Made by a program: the position numbers and the translations under genes
The notes under the pieces: generated by a model
What the model was told of the DNA's origin: nothing
What the model saw: only the letters and a program-made list of their open reading frames with translations
The model's database searches: none
Shown: positions 44,647 through 57,500 of the stretch, in pieces
Layout of the letters: each line of letters starts with the position of its first letter
Numbering within the stretch: the first letter of the stretch is position 1
Assembly: GCA_002778195.1 (NCBI GenBank)
Contig: PCDI01000005.1
Location: 2,853,093-2,917,092, forward strand
Origin: Raffaelea ambrosiae
Lineage: Eukaryota > Ascomycota > Sordariomycetes > Ophiostomatales > Ophiostomataceae
Length of the DNA stretch: 64,000 bases
Direction of reading: 5' to 3'

Positions 44647-47600
44647 ATGGACTCACAAGACGCACACGTATCACCAGCCATTTTGAGGCCGCCTTCGAGC
44701 CTGGCCGTCGAGGTCGACGACGACTCGATGGATTTGGCGGCCGAGATCGATGACCCGATGAGCCTTCCTGACCACTCCGAAGACGGCGACAGCATCAACT
44801 TCTCCCAGCTTGGTGACGACCACAAGTCCGGCTTCCCTATCGATGCCGAGCAGACTCTCAGCTTCCCTTCGCTCGTCGACCAACGCGAATCCCCCAGCAG
44901 AGAGATCAAAAACTCTTCTGTCCATCCTAGCAATATTCCGCCGCGTATCGCCGCCCGCTTCTACAGCTCCTCGTCTGCCCAGATCCACCGGAAGGGCTCG
45001 GCTGCGTCGTCGCGCAGAAACTCAATATCGTCCACCCACTCGCGGACCTCGTCGCACAGTTACGGCCTGTCGCCCGCGCTGGGCACCCCGCAGAGCAAGC
45101 ATGTGGCCCAACACATTCGCCGTGCCTCTATCCTGGCCGACCGCAAGGCCCGCCTGGCCGACCGCGCCGCCCATGCCGAGCAGGTCCGCCTGCGCGCTGC
45201 CCTGGCCAAGGCGGCTGTGCGCGACACATCTGTTAGCGAAGAGCGCGCCCTGGCGGCTGCCCAGGCCCGCGAGAAGAATCTAGCGGAAATCGCAGCCACT
45301 TGCGCCGAGGAGGTGAAGCGTGCCAAGGCTATCGCCGAGTCCATCAAGGAGAAGCGGGAGCAGGAACTCCTGCGCCTGCGCCAGCAGATCCAGCTCCGCC
45401 TGGATGAGGCCGAGCGTCGCCGCGAGGAGCTGCGACGGAACAACGCGGGACGATCGCGACACCGCAGCCAGAGCGGCACAGCCGCCAAGAAGCAAGTGGA
45501 GGTGATGCCACTGGTAGCGGAATTGAAAGAAAACACAATACACGACGCGTCGCGGGATGCGTCCCCGGAGCAATCCGAGTCCGAAGATTCCGACAGTCCT
45601 GCTCTGACCAAGGAAGAAGCAGCGTTCAAGATCCAGCACTGGTGGCGAGCCAACCACCGCCGCACTGCCATTGCCGCTTTCCAGGAGCTGGGTCTAGCCG
45701 TCGACATGGTGCACAACACACCGCTGGAAACAGTCTTGGAACTTTTGGCCCGGCAAGACGTCTTGATAACTACCGGCAAGGTGCTGCGCATGTGCGGCAT
45801 CAAAGAAGGCCAGGCAAGCTCGGTCAACGAGCTGGTCACTGTTCGCACATTCTTGAGTGCATTTGTTATCCTCGGACACCCAACCCAAGTGCTGGGCAAC
45901 GACAATGATAAGGCGAAGGCCACTGCTGCGGATGTCTATTACGGGCCAGGGACCGGCGGCAGCTCTGATGGGGGGGCCGACAGTTCATCCGCGGCAAAGA
46001 GTCGTCAGGAACAGGTAAGTCCAGCCGGGATAGAACCCTTGCTGCTGTTTTTCAACATTCCCGCCAAAATAGACGGTCATGCCAACTCTTTACTGCAGGA
46101 ACTCGTTGGGAAAGCCGGAGATCTGCTGGCCTGCTTTGAGAAAATTCTTCAGGGACTGTCTCCGGTGAACAACTTTTCTCCTCCGGCGATGCTCACCAGC
46201 GAACTGGCCAAGTCTTATGACGCGTTCTACGACGCCTTCATCACCTGGAAGGCGCGCGATGCCACCGCACTGGTTGACGTCATGATCAAGCAGTTCGTGG
46301 AGCTAGATGGCATCTGGCAGTCCATCAAGGGCAGCACAGACCCACATGTGACAGACACATATCGAAACAGCATCCAGCAAAACCAGCTGCAGTTGATGGT
46401 CCGCATCAAAAAGTTGGCAGGTCCAGACAGGGGCAAACAGCTAGTGTTTGAAGCTGTGAGAAAGGCCCGCAAAGTCAAGGCAGAAGCTCGCAAGAAAGCC
46501 GCCGTGGAGAGGGGCAAAATGCGGCCGCGTCAGGCCAACGATACGACCATCGAAACAGCCATGGGGGACTTGACGGGAGACGCGACCTCCCTCGAGAAGA
46601 ACACGTCTGCGCCTTCCTCGGATGCAGCGGCAGAATCTCCAGCAACCAACGCGGAAAGTGCCACTGCAGGCGGGCCAGCAGGACACACAAGTCCAGCATT
46701 GACCAGCGAGCCAGAATTGGCATCTGGGACGTCGCCACATGTCGCCAAAGTGGCAGCGGAAATGCTGGACAATATGCTTAAACCTACAGGCGAACATTAC
46801 AAGAGCAGTCCGCTGCCCGAGAACCGCGTTGTGGTCCACGAACTAGCATTGAACCGCGAGTATCGCATTTCTGCGTCAGAATTTCAGCGTGAACAAGGCG
46901 CATGGATGGGGCCAGTCTTCCACCAGATGCGGAAGACCATGGCATCCGGCGAACCAGCTGGCCGCCAGGAGCATTTCTTCTATCTATCGGTTATCGCAGA
47001 CTCCATCCGATCCAAGCTGCTACGGCTGACTGCTCACGGCAAGACTATTTCGCAGTTTATCCGAGAGCTGTTTGATATGGAGGCCGCCAAGCAGCAATAC
47101 TTGCTGGGCACCTTCTCATACGAGCGCTTTTTCCAGTCCGTGGGCCAACTGCTGCCCAAGCTCTGTGCGCCAATTCGCGACGAAGAAGTCACGGAGCTGG
47201 TCAAGACAAAGTTCCGCGAGGGCGACTATGTGGATCGACTGCAGGCGCTTGAAGCCTTTGTCGACGTGATGGTCACCGACCACGTCAACTATATGATCAG
47301 CGTCGCCGCGCCAACCCTGCTTCTGTCCTCGACTAAGTACGAGTCGGAGCAGTTCGCAAAGCGGGTGGAGAAGGGCGAACTCCAGCTTACCGCAGCTGAA
47401 GCCGCGTGGTCTAGCGCGCGGTCCAAGGTGCTGGCAGAGGCAGCGAAAAGGGACCCCGAGGGCATCAACCACCCCAAGTCTCGGCCGACGCCCGACAACT
47501 TCTACACACAGATGCTGGTAGACGTCTTCACGCAGCTGAGCGCCATCCCGCAACAGGAGATGCCAGAGATGCTTCTGCTCGACCACGAACGGGCGCTGAA

Positions 47601-48300
47601 GTGGGGGGCCGTCACATGCCGGATAGTCACGACGGGGGCTGTTCTTCTCCAAAGCAAGAACTTGCTGAAGCGGGACGTGCGCGTTCCGTGGAAGACGGAG
47701 GCCAGCCGCATCATGATGGTGCTGGAGAAGGCCGAGGAGGAAGCTTCCGCCGCCGCGGCGGCGGCCGTCAGATCCAACGCATCCCAGACGCTGTCCAACC
47801 CCGAGCTCCAGTCTGCTCTGAGCAGCAGCAAAGTTGTGAATGGAATCTTGGCTGCCCTCGAGTCGGGCCGTTCTATGCCACTGGCCACGAAGACACAGCT
47901 GCGAACGTTTGTGCAGCGTACAATCTCTGCTGTCAGCGAGGTGGCGGTGTCTCGGAACGGTACGGCAAATGGAGACGGCATCAGTGGCGAAGCTGTAACT
48001 CAGGAACCCGTTGTTCGACTCCTCCTCCACCGCCTACGCGGGTACCTTGTTGCACGGCTGGCCGCGGCCTCGTCGGCAGAGAAGACACGACAAACAAACT
48101 CAGTGGCAGAGCGTCTCACGAGCCTCGGTCTGGCTGAGTTTGTTGATCGTGTACGTGAGATGGTGGACGAGATATCACGGATCAGCGTTATCGACCGCGA
48201 GACACACGGCTCGTTCTGGGAGGCGGTCGATGCGGCTGTCACTGGTCGACTCCAGCCGGCAAGTAAGATTGGCAATGATGCAGCCAGCGCATCGTCATAA
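44647..48300 (+). CDS. Tcp11-domain protein (Sok1-like)
   Basis: The open frame from ATG 44647 encodes 1,217 residues. An intron with perfect ends (CAG/GTAAGT at 46015, CTGCAG at 46098) is 84 nt long, has no stop and keeps frame. The spliced form has 1,189 residues. The N-terminus is disordered with phospho-site-like Ser clusters (RKGSAASSRRNS). A long coiled coil follows (about residues 160-290, many AxxARE and REELRR repeats). An IQ-like motif (AAFKIQHWWRANHRRTA) lies at about 325, then the Tcp11 domain with VLRMCGIKEGQ, FFYLSVIADSIRSKLLRL and QYLLGTFSYERFFQSVGQLL. Yeast Sok1 is a multicopy suppressor in the PKA pathway, and mammalian TCP11 also touches cAMP signalling. The biochemical function is not established. 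Confidence 0.92.
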   Translation: MDSQDAHVSPAILRPPSSLAVEVDDDSMDLAAEIDDPMSLPDHSEDGDSINFSQLGDDHKSGFPIDAEQTLSFPSLVDQRESPSREIKNSSVHPSNIPPRIAARFYSSSSAQIHRKGSAASSRRNSISSTHSRTSSHSYGLSPALGTPQSKHVAQHIRRASILADRKARLADRAAHAEQVRLRAALAKAAVRDTSVSEERALAAAQAREKNLAEIAATCAEEVKRAKAIAESIKEKREQELLRLRQQIQLRLDEAERRREELRRNNAGRSRHRSQSGTAAKKQVEVMPLVAELKENTIHDASRDASPEQSESEDSDSPALTKEEAAFKIQHWWRANHRRTAIAAFQELGLAVDMVHNTPLETVLELLARQDVLITTGKVLRMCGIKEGQASSVNELVTVRTFLSAFVILGHPTQVLGNDNDKAKATAADVYYGPGTGGSSDGGADSSSAAKSRQEQVSPAGIEPLLLFFNIPAKIDGHANSLLQELVGKAGDLLACFEKILQGLSPVNNFSPPAMLTSELAKSYDAFYDAFITWKARDATALVDVMIKQFVELDGIWQSIKGSTDPHVTDTYRNSIQQNQLQLMVRIKKLAGPDRGKQLVFEAVRKARKVKAEARKKAAVERGKMRPRQANDTTIETAMGDLTGDATSLEKNTSAPSSDAAAESPATNAESATAGGPAGHTSPALTSEPELASGTSPHVAKVAAEMLDNMLKPTGEHYKSSPLPENRVVVHELALNREYRISASEFQREQGAWMGPVFHQMRKTMASGEPAGRQEHFFYLSVIADSIRSKLLRLTAHGKTISQFIRELFDMEAAKQQYLLGTFSYERFFQSVGQLLPKLCAPIRDEEVTELVKTKFREGDYVDRLQALEAFVDVMVTDHVNYMISVAAPTLLLSSTKYESEQFAKRVEKGELQLTAAEAAWSSARSKVLAEAAKRDPEGINHPKSRPTPDNFYTQMLVDVFTQLSAIPQQEMPEMLLLDHERALKWGAVTCRIVTTGAVLLQSKNLLKRDVRVPWKTEASRIMMVLEKAEEEASAAAAAAVRSNASQTLSNPELQSALSSSKVVNGILAALESGRSMPLATKTQLRTFVQRTISAVSEVAVSRNGTANGDGISGEAVTQEPVVRLLLHRLRGYLVARLAAASSAEKTRQTNSVAERLTSLGLAEFVDRVREMVDEISRISVIDRETHGSFWEAVDAAVTGRLQPASKIGNDAASASS
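46015..46098 (+). other. In-frame 84-nt intron within the Tcp11-domain gene
   Basis: GTAAGT donor directly after CAG; acceptor TTTACTGCAG. The length is divisible by three and free of stops, so retention would add 28 residues (including GIEPLLLFFNIPAKI) in the low-complexity linker before ELVGKAGDLL. Confidence 0.8.
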
Positions 48301-49996
48301 TCCGTTCTCGGTGTCTGGTCGTCTTTTCGAATTGCGGCTTTCATGCTTCGCTTTGTCTCCTCTTTTTATTCTCATGTTCTTTCAAGTATAAATTTCCGCG
48401 TTCCGTCTGCCCTTTGTGGGGGGAGACGGTGATCAGGGAACTGGAAGCCATCTGTCGTGTATTGAGCAGAGAACTGATTATCTGCCCCTTTGTGTGCTTT
48501 TCTTCTTCTTTTCTTCGTTCTTGTATTTCTTTTCCTTTTCTCCTATTTCTTGTCTTGTTTTTTCTTTGTGTGTTTTTTTGGTTTGATACCTTGGCTGCGG
48601 CATTTTGGGAAGGGAACTCTGGCTGGAATTGACTATGGGATAGACGTCTCGACGAGACACAGACTGCGCGAGACACATTGAGTGCCATTCACACATACGC
48701 GAGGATGTGGGCACGTTGCGGCATGGCTGGGACTGGAATACATTTTAGGGAGCATGGTATCGTTCGGGTATGTTTGTTTGCTTGTCACGATGTTTACGGT
48801 TCTTTGGCGAGTCGTTTCTGCTCTTTTGTTTGGTGGCTTTGGATTACAGTAGTGGTGTTCAGTTTGCTTTCTTAGAGGTTCTTGTGCGCTTGACTTACAG
48901 TCGGCCAAGTATGCTTACTCAGCCGGGAACTACAATAGAATATGAAGCCTCACAACGCCTGCGATTGCAAACGTACTCGTCGTCCAGAGGAGGTGAGGAG
49001 AATCGGACAGTGTGTCTGTACAGTGTGTTAGGGCTTTTCAACGGCCCTCTCCTGCCAGCTTCGGCCTAGAGCTACGATGGGTCTTCAGGGACTTTTACTG
49101 GCACTTTCCACAAAAGGGCCCATCCTGCGCATCGACAAAAACCCTCCCATTCCCCCTTACTTTTAAGGGACGGGACTGCTGCCACGTAAGAAGGGAAACA
49201 ACGTGACAGAGATCCCATGTCCCAGCCAGTCGTTGCCGTCGTTGCCATGGCAAACACGTTGTCGCTGTCGTCGTGGTCGACCATGTCGTCGTCGTGTTTG
49301 CGGTTGCCCTTGCTGTCCGGCACACTTGTGCGCCAAATAGGCAGGAGCAGTCGTCGAAGTGGGCTCATGGGCGGACATGCTAAAAGTCTCTGCAGCGCCG
49401 GTAAGTCACTATTCACCACAAGGGAAGGAGCGATGTTGGACGCGGAGTGGCTGTGAGCTGGCCCGGGAGAAACCAGCCGCGAGGCCTGCCAGGGAAGGTG
49501 GCAGTCGGAGAGGCTGGATACTCTGGCGGAAGGAGCACCACAACCACCTGTTCCGCCAGCGGCAGGAGCTATGGGCACGCTGCCGCGGGGTTAGTTGTTG
49601 CACAGCTCCGACAGCCTCAAATATGTGCCCCTCCTTCCTGCTCGGGAAGCTTTGTCTCAGTGACGCTTGCCTCTTTTTTCTGGACGTCTTTTTTGCACTT
49701 TCCCTTTGGACACTGACATCCTTTCCACACCTATTCTAGCTTCACAATTGTCTGCGTCTTCTTCTGCTTCTTCTTCTTCCTTTTCCTCTTTTTCTTCGTC
49801 ATCCCGTCGCATTTCCACCCTGTCACCCGGCCACAGCACTCTGCGGCCCCGTTGCGTCATCTCCGGTCGCTCTGCTCGACCTCTACAGCTTCGATCGTGC
49901 TCCACATCGACAAGATCCTCTTCTTTAGCCTCGCCGTCAGCCTCATTTTCAACTTCAACTTCGACCTCTTCCGATTCTGCTTCTTCTGCCTCCGCC
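48301..49996. other. Intergenic region and leader of the M1 aminopeptidase
   Basis: T-rich 3' flank of the Tcp11 gene (about 48490-48590), then unstructured sequence. From 49667 the aminopeptidase frame is open but has no ATG until 49997. This part is C/T-rich and reads as Ser/Thr/Arg-rich. Confidence 0.55.
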
Positions 49997-52768
49997 ATGG
50001 CGTCCCACCGCGAAATCCTGCCTGGCAACTTCAAGCCCAGCCACTACACGCTGACCGTCCGCGACCTCGACTTCCAGGCATGGGCTTTCAAGGGCACTGT
50101 CGTCATTGACGGCGCACTGACCCAGCCCACCCGCGAGATCGTGCTCAACCAGCTCGAAATTGACATTGCCACGGCCACGCTCGAGGCCCAGTCGGTCAAG
50201 GCCACCCGTTCGGCGGCGGCCACAGTCATCGCCTACGACGCTAAGAAGCAGCGGGCCACTCTGACCTTTGTTGGCCAGGAGGCCGAGGCGCTGCCCACCA
50301 CCGAAAAGGCTACGCTCACGATCGACTTTGCTGGCAAGCTCAACCACGATCTGGCTGGCTTCTACCGCTCGCAGTACACCCCGCCTGCCGATGCCGAGCC
50401 GCCCTCTGCTTCGACGCCCAAGGACGACGACTTCCATTACATGCTCAGCACCCAGTTCGAGTCGTGCGATGCCCGCCGAGCCTTCCCGTGCTTCGACGAG
50501 CCCAACCTCAAGGCCACATTCGACTTCTCCATTGAGATCCCCGACGACCTGGTGGCGCTCAGCAACATGCCCGTCAAGGAGGAGAAGGCCGTGCCCGGCA
50601 AGGTGGCCGGCTCCGGTGCCGGCAAGAAGCTCGTCACCTTTGAGCGCACGCCCGTCATGAGCACCTACCTGCTCGCCTGGGCTGTCGGTGACTTTGAGTA
50701 CATCGAGGCCCTGACCGACCGTCGCTACAACGGCCAGCAGATCCCTGTGCGCGTCTACACCACGCGCGGACTCAAGAAGCACGGCCAGTGGGCTCTCGAT
50801 CACGCGCCCAAGTACATTGACTTTTTCAGCGAGAGCTTCGGCATCGACTACCCGTTGCCCAAGTCGGACATTCTGGCTGTGGCCGAGTTCACCCACGGCG
50901 CCATGGAGAACTGGGGCCTCGTGACGTACCGCAACACGGCTATCCTGTTCGACGAGCAGCTGTCTGAGGCGCGCTACCGCAACCGCATCGCCTACGTCGT
51001 CGCCCACGAGCTGGCCCACCAGTGGTTCGGCAACCTGGTCACCATGGACTGGTGGGACGAGCTGTGGCTCAACGAGGGCTTTGCCACTTGGGCTGGCTGG
51101 CTGGCCACGGAATCGCTGCACCCCGAGTGGGATGTGTGGCCGCAGTTTGTCAACGAGGGCATGGAGAGGGCCCTGAAGCTGGATTCGCTCCGCTCGTCCC
51201 ACCCCATCCAGGTTCCCGTGGCCGACGCCCTGGACGTGAACCAGGTCTTTGACGCCATCAGCTACCTCAAGGGCTGCTCCATCATCCGCATGCTGGCCAA
51301 CCACCTGGGCACTGAGACGTTCCTGAAGGGCGTCTCGGCCTATCTCAGCAAGCACAAGTACGGCAACGCCAAGACGACTGCTCTGTGGGATGCCCTGAGC
51401 GAGGCGTCCGGCCAGGACGTCAACACTCTCATGGGCCCCTGGATCGAAAAGATGGGCTTCCCTGTCCTCGAAGTCACCGAGAAGGGTGCCGGCGAAATTG
51501 CCGTCAAGCAGTCGCGCTTCCTATCGACTGGCGATGTGAAGCCTGAAGACGACACCACCACCTGGTGGATCCCGCTGGCTCTGTCAGGCCGTGTCGGTGC
51601 CGCTGCCGACTCTGTGGAGGCGGTGGCGCTCACGCAGAAGGAGGACGTGCTCACCAACATCAGTGACGACTTTTACAAGCTCAACGCCGATGCCACAGGT
51701 TTCTACCGTGTTAACTACCCGCTGGAGCGCCTCAGCAAGCTCGGCACCCAGCTGGACCGTCTGAGCGTCATCGACAAGATCTCCATCGCCGGCGCGGCTG
51801 CCGAGCTGGCCTTTGCCGGCAACGCCACCACACCCGCTCTGCTTGCTTTCCTCGAGGGCTTTGGCGGCGAGACGCACGTGCGTGTGCTCAGTCAGGCGCT
51901 AGACTCCCTGGCTGTGGTCAAGAGCATCTTCGGCAACGACGAGACGATCAAGAAGGGCCTCGAAGCCTTCACTCTCAAGCTTATCGAGAAGCCACTATCT
52001 GCCTTCACCTGGGATATCCCCGAAAAGGAGGATCTGGGAACCTCTGAGCTGCGCAGGCGACTGCTGACCACTGCCGTCAGCAACGGCCATCCGAAGTAAG
52101 CACTGCCGACGAGCGGTTACGTCAACATGGAAGTGAAGTTAACACATTTTCCCAGGATCACCGAGGAGGCTGTGAAGAAGTTCGACGCCTACTTCGCCGA
52201 CCACGGCAAGAATCCTCTGCATGCCGATCTGCGTGGACCTGTATTCCTGTCCGCTGTGAAAACCAAATCTGCCGAGGCCGTCCCCAAGCTCCTACAGGAG
52301 TGGAAGACGACCGCTGCACCGGACGGCAAGGAGGTCTGCTTGATTGCCATGAGTAACACAACGGACATTGATGTTGTGACAAAGAGTCTGTTCCCCTTGC
52401 TCTTTGGCTCCGCCGCCGACACCGTGACGTCGGGCGACGTGCACTACTTGGTCGGCGGTCTGGGCAACCGCGACGCCGTGCGTCCCGTTCTGTGGTCCTA
52501 TATCCAGAAGGAGTGGGATGGGGCCATTGCCGCCAAGCTCGCCGGCAATCCCGTCATTCTCGACCGCTTCGTCAGTCTGTCGCTAAACAAGTTCACGGAC
52601 CTGGCCGCTCTAGACGAGATTGACAAGTTCTTTGCAACCCGCGACACCAAGGCTTTTGACCGCACACTGGAAACCGTCAAGGACACCATCCGCGGTCGTG
52701 CTGCGTACCGGACACGCGACACAGCCGAGCTGCGGCAGTGGCTGGAGAGCAAGGGATATGCGGCGTAA
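49997..52768 (+). CDS. M1-family zinc aminopeptidase (Ape2/Aap1 type)
   Basis: Exons 49997-52095 and 52156-52768 give about 903 residues. The 60-nt intron is GTAAGC..CCCAG. It removes N-terminal amino acids from peptides. The N-terminal saddle domain starts REILPGNFKPSHYTL. The substrate-anchoring GAMENWG motif is at about residue 301. The zinc site HELAHQWFG is at about 337 with its third ligand in WLNEGFATW (Glu about 360). A catalytic-tyrosine region and the ERAP1-like C-terminal domain ending WLESKGYAA complete the family architecture at normal length. ATG 49997 (CCGCCATGGCG) is the first in frame and gives the standard cytosolic form. The 110 upstream codons are open and resemble a mitochondrial presequence, so an extended form is possible. 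Confidence 0.97.
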
Positions 52769-54565
52769 CTAGTGTACGAAAAGGAAAATGTTGAAAAAGC
52801 AGTACTAGGAAGTCTGTGAAGTATTTCGGTAAATAAGGTCGACAAAGTCTAGCGTGTTGATTGAAGAGGTGTTGCTCTGCTTTTTTGGCGTGAAATCAGC
52901 ATGCTCTATGTTTCGTTGTCAAATCAAGTACAAAGTCACAATTCCCAAAGACCGCGTCCCAAATCACATATTTCTTCACTGTTTATTTTTGTTTTGAGTT
53001 TTACTGTTTTTGTTATTTTTGATGCTTGCCAAACTATATAAATGAATACTCAAATCGGCCGTCATAGCCAGGACGAGATGTGGGCTTCTTCCCTTTCCAT
53101 GAGCAAAACATAATTGTTCTTCATAAAAGCAAAGAGGAACAATAAATGTCCGCCCCAGCAAAAGAAAATTTGCCCAGAGAAAAATCGGCTCTCGTCCGTC
53201 CCAGTGCCCTTTGAGCGCAGAAGCAAAAACACGACCTTGGTTCCACTCCCTCCGGTGCCTGTTGTCGTCCCCTGTCAAGTCGTGTGCAACTGCTGTGGTC
53301 AAGCCGCAGTCCGGAAAATCCAGCACCCATCCCATTCGTTATAATTCCGGACTGCTTCGTGTGCGATAAAGGAAGGAGAAAAGAAAAACGTGCGTTTCAA
53401 AAGGGGGTAAGGGTCGTGAAGTGTGGTGTGGGTATGAAACGGGTGTTGAATGCGTATGGAAAGTGAAGGTGATGTGGAAAGGGGCGTTCAAAAAAAAAAA
53501 AGGGGGGGGGAGGGGCGTCTTGTTGAGAAGGAAACATAAAAGGCGTTTGTCGTTTTGTCGTCTCCAATCCCAGGCGAAGCATAATGCTGCATTCCGATCG
53601 TGTCCAAATCCGCCGGACCTCTAGTCCTGTCTGGCCCTGCAAACAACGCGTCCCAAGCAAACAATAATAACAATGGTATTGCAAGCAATGGCAGCTGAAA
53701 ACGAACTTGCTCGTTTGTCCCAGTCCGGCGGCCCCGAATACGGTTTTTTTCTCTCCAGAAAATCAAGCGGCGGCTGTGAAGATGCACACTCTCTTGTCTC
53801 TGCGTTCCGGTTGAGCTTCTGTGTTTTTTCTATCCCCATATTCGTGGCCGCACCTGCAATCCCCTCTCTTGACCAGAACTTTTTTCTATGAACCGAGCCA
53901 ACCCAACCAAAAAAGAACGCGGCAAAGATGTATGTATTTGTGTTTGTGTTGTCCGGTTGCCTTTTTACTACCGGAAATTTTCAAGTACCAATGCGCCGTT
54001 CGTTTGCGAGAAATGATCATGAACAGGCCAGCATCTGTGTGGAGTCTCGTTCGGCGTCACGATGTCGGTTAAGGTCATCGCAAAGTTCGAAGTAGTCCCA
54101 TGAGGTGCGTCAGAGTTCGCTGGAGCTGCTACTGCTACCGCCGGGTGTGGCAGAGTTGTCGATCATGTCGTCGTGCAAGGCTCGGCCTGCATCGATTCAT
54201 CTCATCGACGTCGTGTGCACGTTCCGGTTGTCGTCGAATCGTCAACTGCAAAGTTATCTGCGCCAATACGTCATTTACCCTTCCAGCGCCTCATGTTGGG
54301 TTGAGGTCGAGTAGCTGGCTTGTAAAGATACGATTCAGGCTGCTGCGGCTTTGATGTCGCCGCCTGGGCTGGTGGAGACACCGGAGTCGGTAACTAGGAT
54401 TGTGAAAAAATCGTGGTGAGCTGTTTGTTCTTCTTTCTTGGTCTTCCCTCAACATGCTTCCATTTCTTCAGCCCTTCCCCTGATGTTTTTTTTTCTTGTT
54501 CCTTTTTTTTTATTTCTCTTTCGAATTTGTTCCTCCAGTGCACCTCTCATTTCATATAAAATCAA
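52769..54565. other. Convergent intergenic region
   Basis: Between the aminopeptidase (+) and the histone demethylase (-). Contains an A-then-G homopolymer junction (about 53490-53515) and T runs near 54489 and 54503. No gene was seen in this 1.8 kb. Confidence 0.55.
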
Positions 54566-57500
54566 TCAAGCGTGGGGAGGAGGGCCATACGATGACGGGA
54601 GCGAAGAATCAGATATGCTTCGCAATTGTTGCTTCAGCTGGTCGGCCGGCGATTGACTCGTTCCAGCGTCTGTGGTCTCCGGAACGGACGGGCTCATCGG
54701 CATTGGAGACTCGGGTAGCATTGGAGGACTCATAGAGCCAAGTCCAATAGTGCCAGCCATTGGACTGGCAGCAGTCATGGTGGTACCGCTGAAAGAGAAG
54801 GAGTGCTGGTGTTGCCCAGGAACAATGTTGGCTGGGGCGCCCAAGCCGCCAGGAGGAAGGCCGGCGGCGGATACAATGGGAGATGTGGGCGAGAAGTTGA
54901 TGTCGGCCATGTCTGTTCCAAAATCAAAGGCGTGGTCAGCATAGCTCTTCTCACGCTTCAGCTTATTGTGGAGTGCACCCCCGAGACAAGCGAATCTTAC
55001 CTTGAGCAAAGGAGCCAAGTGGAGCATTGAAGCTCTGTTGCCATGACGTGCTAAACTGCGGTCGCATGCCTGGGTGATGTTGGTAGGCTGCCGACGATGC
55101 CGCCGACTGGGGGAAGTCAAAAGCGCCCATCGGAGGACCTGGACTGCCGATGAAGGGGCTTGCATCGATGGGCGTAGGAGAGTGCGGCGACATCCGCGGT
55201 CCCCCGTTCATCATAGAATCGTAGGAGGCGTAGGAGGAGACAGACGATCCAGGCCGGGTGCCGAACGGGAGGTTGCACGCTGACAGGTAGGGAGACGAGG
55301 CTGTTGAGGATGGTGGCGGCGGCGGGCCAACGTAATTCGTGTGCGGAGACGGACGCGTCAGACCCTTGAGGCCAAGCCCGAAACCAAAGCTGCTGGTGCT
55401 GCTGGTGCTACTAGCGCCTCGCTTGTGCAGCCGGCGGGCGGCCTCGGCGAGCGATGTTGGGCCTGAGCTGCTCCGTTTGCCCTTGGAGTGTGCCCGCATC
55501 TTACCGTCCTTGCCGCTAATGGAGCCACCGGTCGACGGGAACGGAGAATGGAAGCCGCTTGCGTCTCTGGAAGAATGAGTAGGTTAGCAATCCGGTGAAG
55601 ACCGAATTAGAAATGGTGTTAGGGGGGGGGAGTGAACGAAGGAAGAATCGGCAAGAATTCTCTCAGTCAGACATACGCTTGGGAACCACCTGCGGCTGAC
55701 TTGCGGGGTGGGGGCGGCAGAATCTTAGCCTCTCCGCTGGTGTCTGCGGATGGACCCGCTTCCGGCGGCGATGATGACGACGCAGAAGCACTGGCTGTGG
55801 TTGACGACAACGGCTTGCCCATGGGAATGGCAGTGTACCCATGGGACAGGTTTGGATGTTGAATCTGAGGAAACTTGTTGCCGCCAGCATCGGCGGACGG
55901 CATGGAAAAGAAAGAGCCAAAGGGGGAGCGATGGCTAGACGAAGACGAAGGATGGTGATGGAAACCGCCATGATGGTGTTTCGAGGAGGAAGGGCGTTGC
56001 GGCGTAGGGAAGCTGTCGGAAGGCTTGCGCGGCTTGTACATGTAGGGTTTCTCCATTTTGATGCCAGCCGAAACAGAAGACGGTGACGGGGAAGTCGCTG
56101 TGACGGGTGACGTGTGCGGCACGTAGGGTGGCTTGATGACGCTGTACGACCTGCGCGGCTCGGCAGACGATTGGCCAGGCTGGCTCGGTGTTTGGCCAGG
56201 GCTCTGTGATGGAGTCTGAGACGGAGTCTGGGCAGTGTTGTGGGCAGGCATCTGGAAGCTCGTCTGCAAAGCAGGCGGAGGCGGGACAACGGATTGTGTC
56301 GGCGCAGACATGGTTGGAGGGAAGGACGGCCGCCTCGGTGGCTGCATCGTGAGGGGAGCAGCCGGCCGTAGGACAGAGTCAAGGAAATTGCTCTGGGGAT
56401 TGTGCACAGGCCTCGAGGGGTCCTCGGTGTACTGCGGCTTCGTATCGGTCGACGTCCGGCCAATGTAGTGCCACAGACGGTTAGGCTTGTCGAGATCCAC
56501 CTTGGCCTGCTCCTTGTTGTGGCAGACAAATGCTTCGCACGTGTGGAACTCCTTCCAGGTATAGCCGTCGACGAACACGTCGTCGACGATGGGCACAGGA
56601 CGTTTCTTCGCATTGAGCTCTTCCTTTTCTTTGCGCGACGCAGGCAGCGGCAGGGCGTTGGGGGAGGCCTTCGGGAGGCGATAGTCGGCCGAATCAGGCA
56701 GCAGCAGCCATTTCCATTCGACCTCGACTTGATCACTAAATATTGCCCAGCGCGATTAGTTACACAAATCTTGACAAGCAGGACGTTCTGGCGGATCTGT
56801 CCGAAAAAAGATCACAGGGGGGGAGAGAAGACGCGAAACGAAACGGAACAGCAAAAAAAATCAAAAAGGAAAACGTACCCGCTTGGAATAATATGCAGCA
56901 GCAGCATCTCCTCGTCCGAGCGGTTTTCCATCACGACACCGGCAAAGATGTCGCTGCGGTATAATTGCATCTGGCAGATGGCTCCCTTGGTAAGCGCAGC
57001 CGCAGCACTGCGGATGCGCTCGTTCTTCTCCAGAGCCTCGCCGTCATACTTTCTATCCCGCTTCGTGCGCTGGAACCGGCAAGTAAATTCGAAGGCCTGT
57101 TCTTTGTACTCGGTACCGTCGGCGCCAAAAACGGGCACCTCGCCGACCTCGACAAAGACACCAGCAGGCGCAGCACATGTTGCATGGTACGAGCGGCTGC
57201 ACTTCTTGTAAGAGCACTGGAAGCAGACGCCCTTGCGCAGCCGGCAATACATGCAGCGCAGTTCTAGACGCTCCTGCGGGATGTTGCCCACGTTGGTCAC
57301 AACATCCTTGCCGTCAAGCACTTCAATGTACGTCTCGGGCAGGTAAAGAGCACACATCCGATGGGCTTTCCGACCATCGTCGGTGGGCAAGATCTCCGCG
57401 TTGGGAATGTCATTGGGGCAGAGGCAGCATGGAGCGCCCTCGGCCGACCGGAGGCGCATGCGCATCCTTTTGAGTTTCTGGCTTTCCGCGGCCGCTCCTG

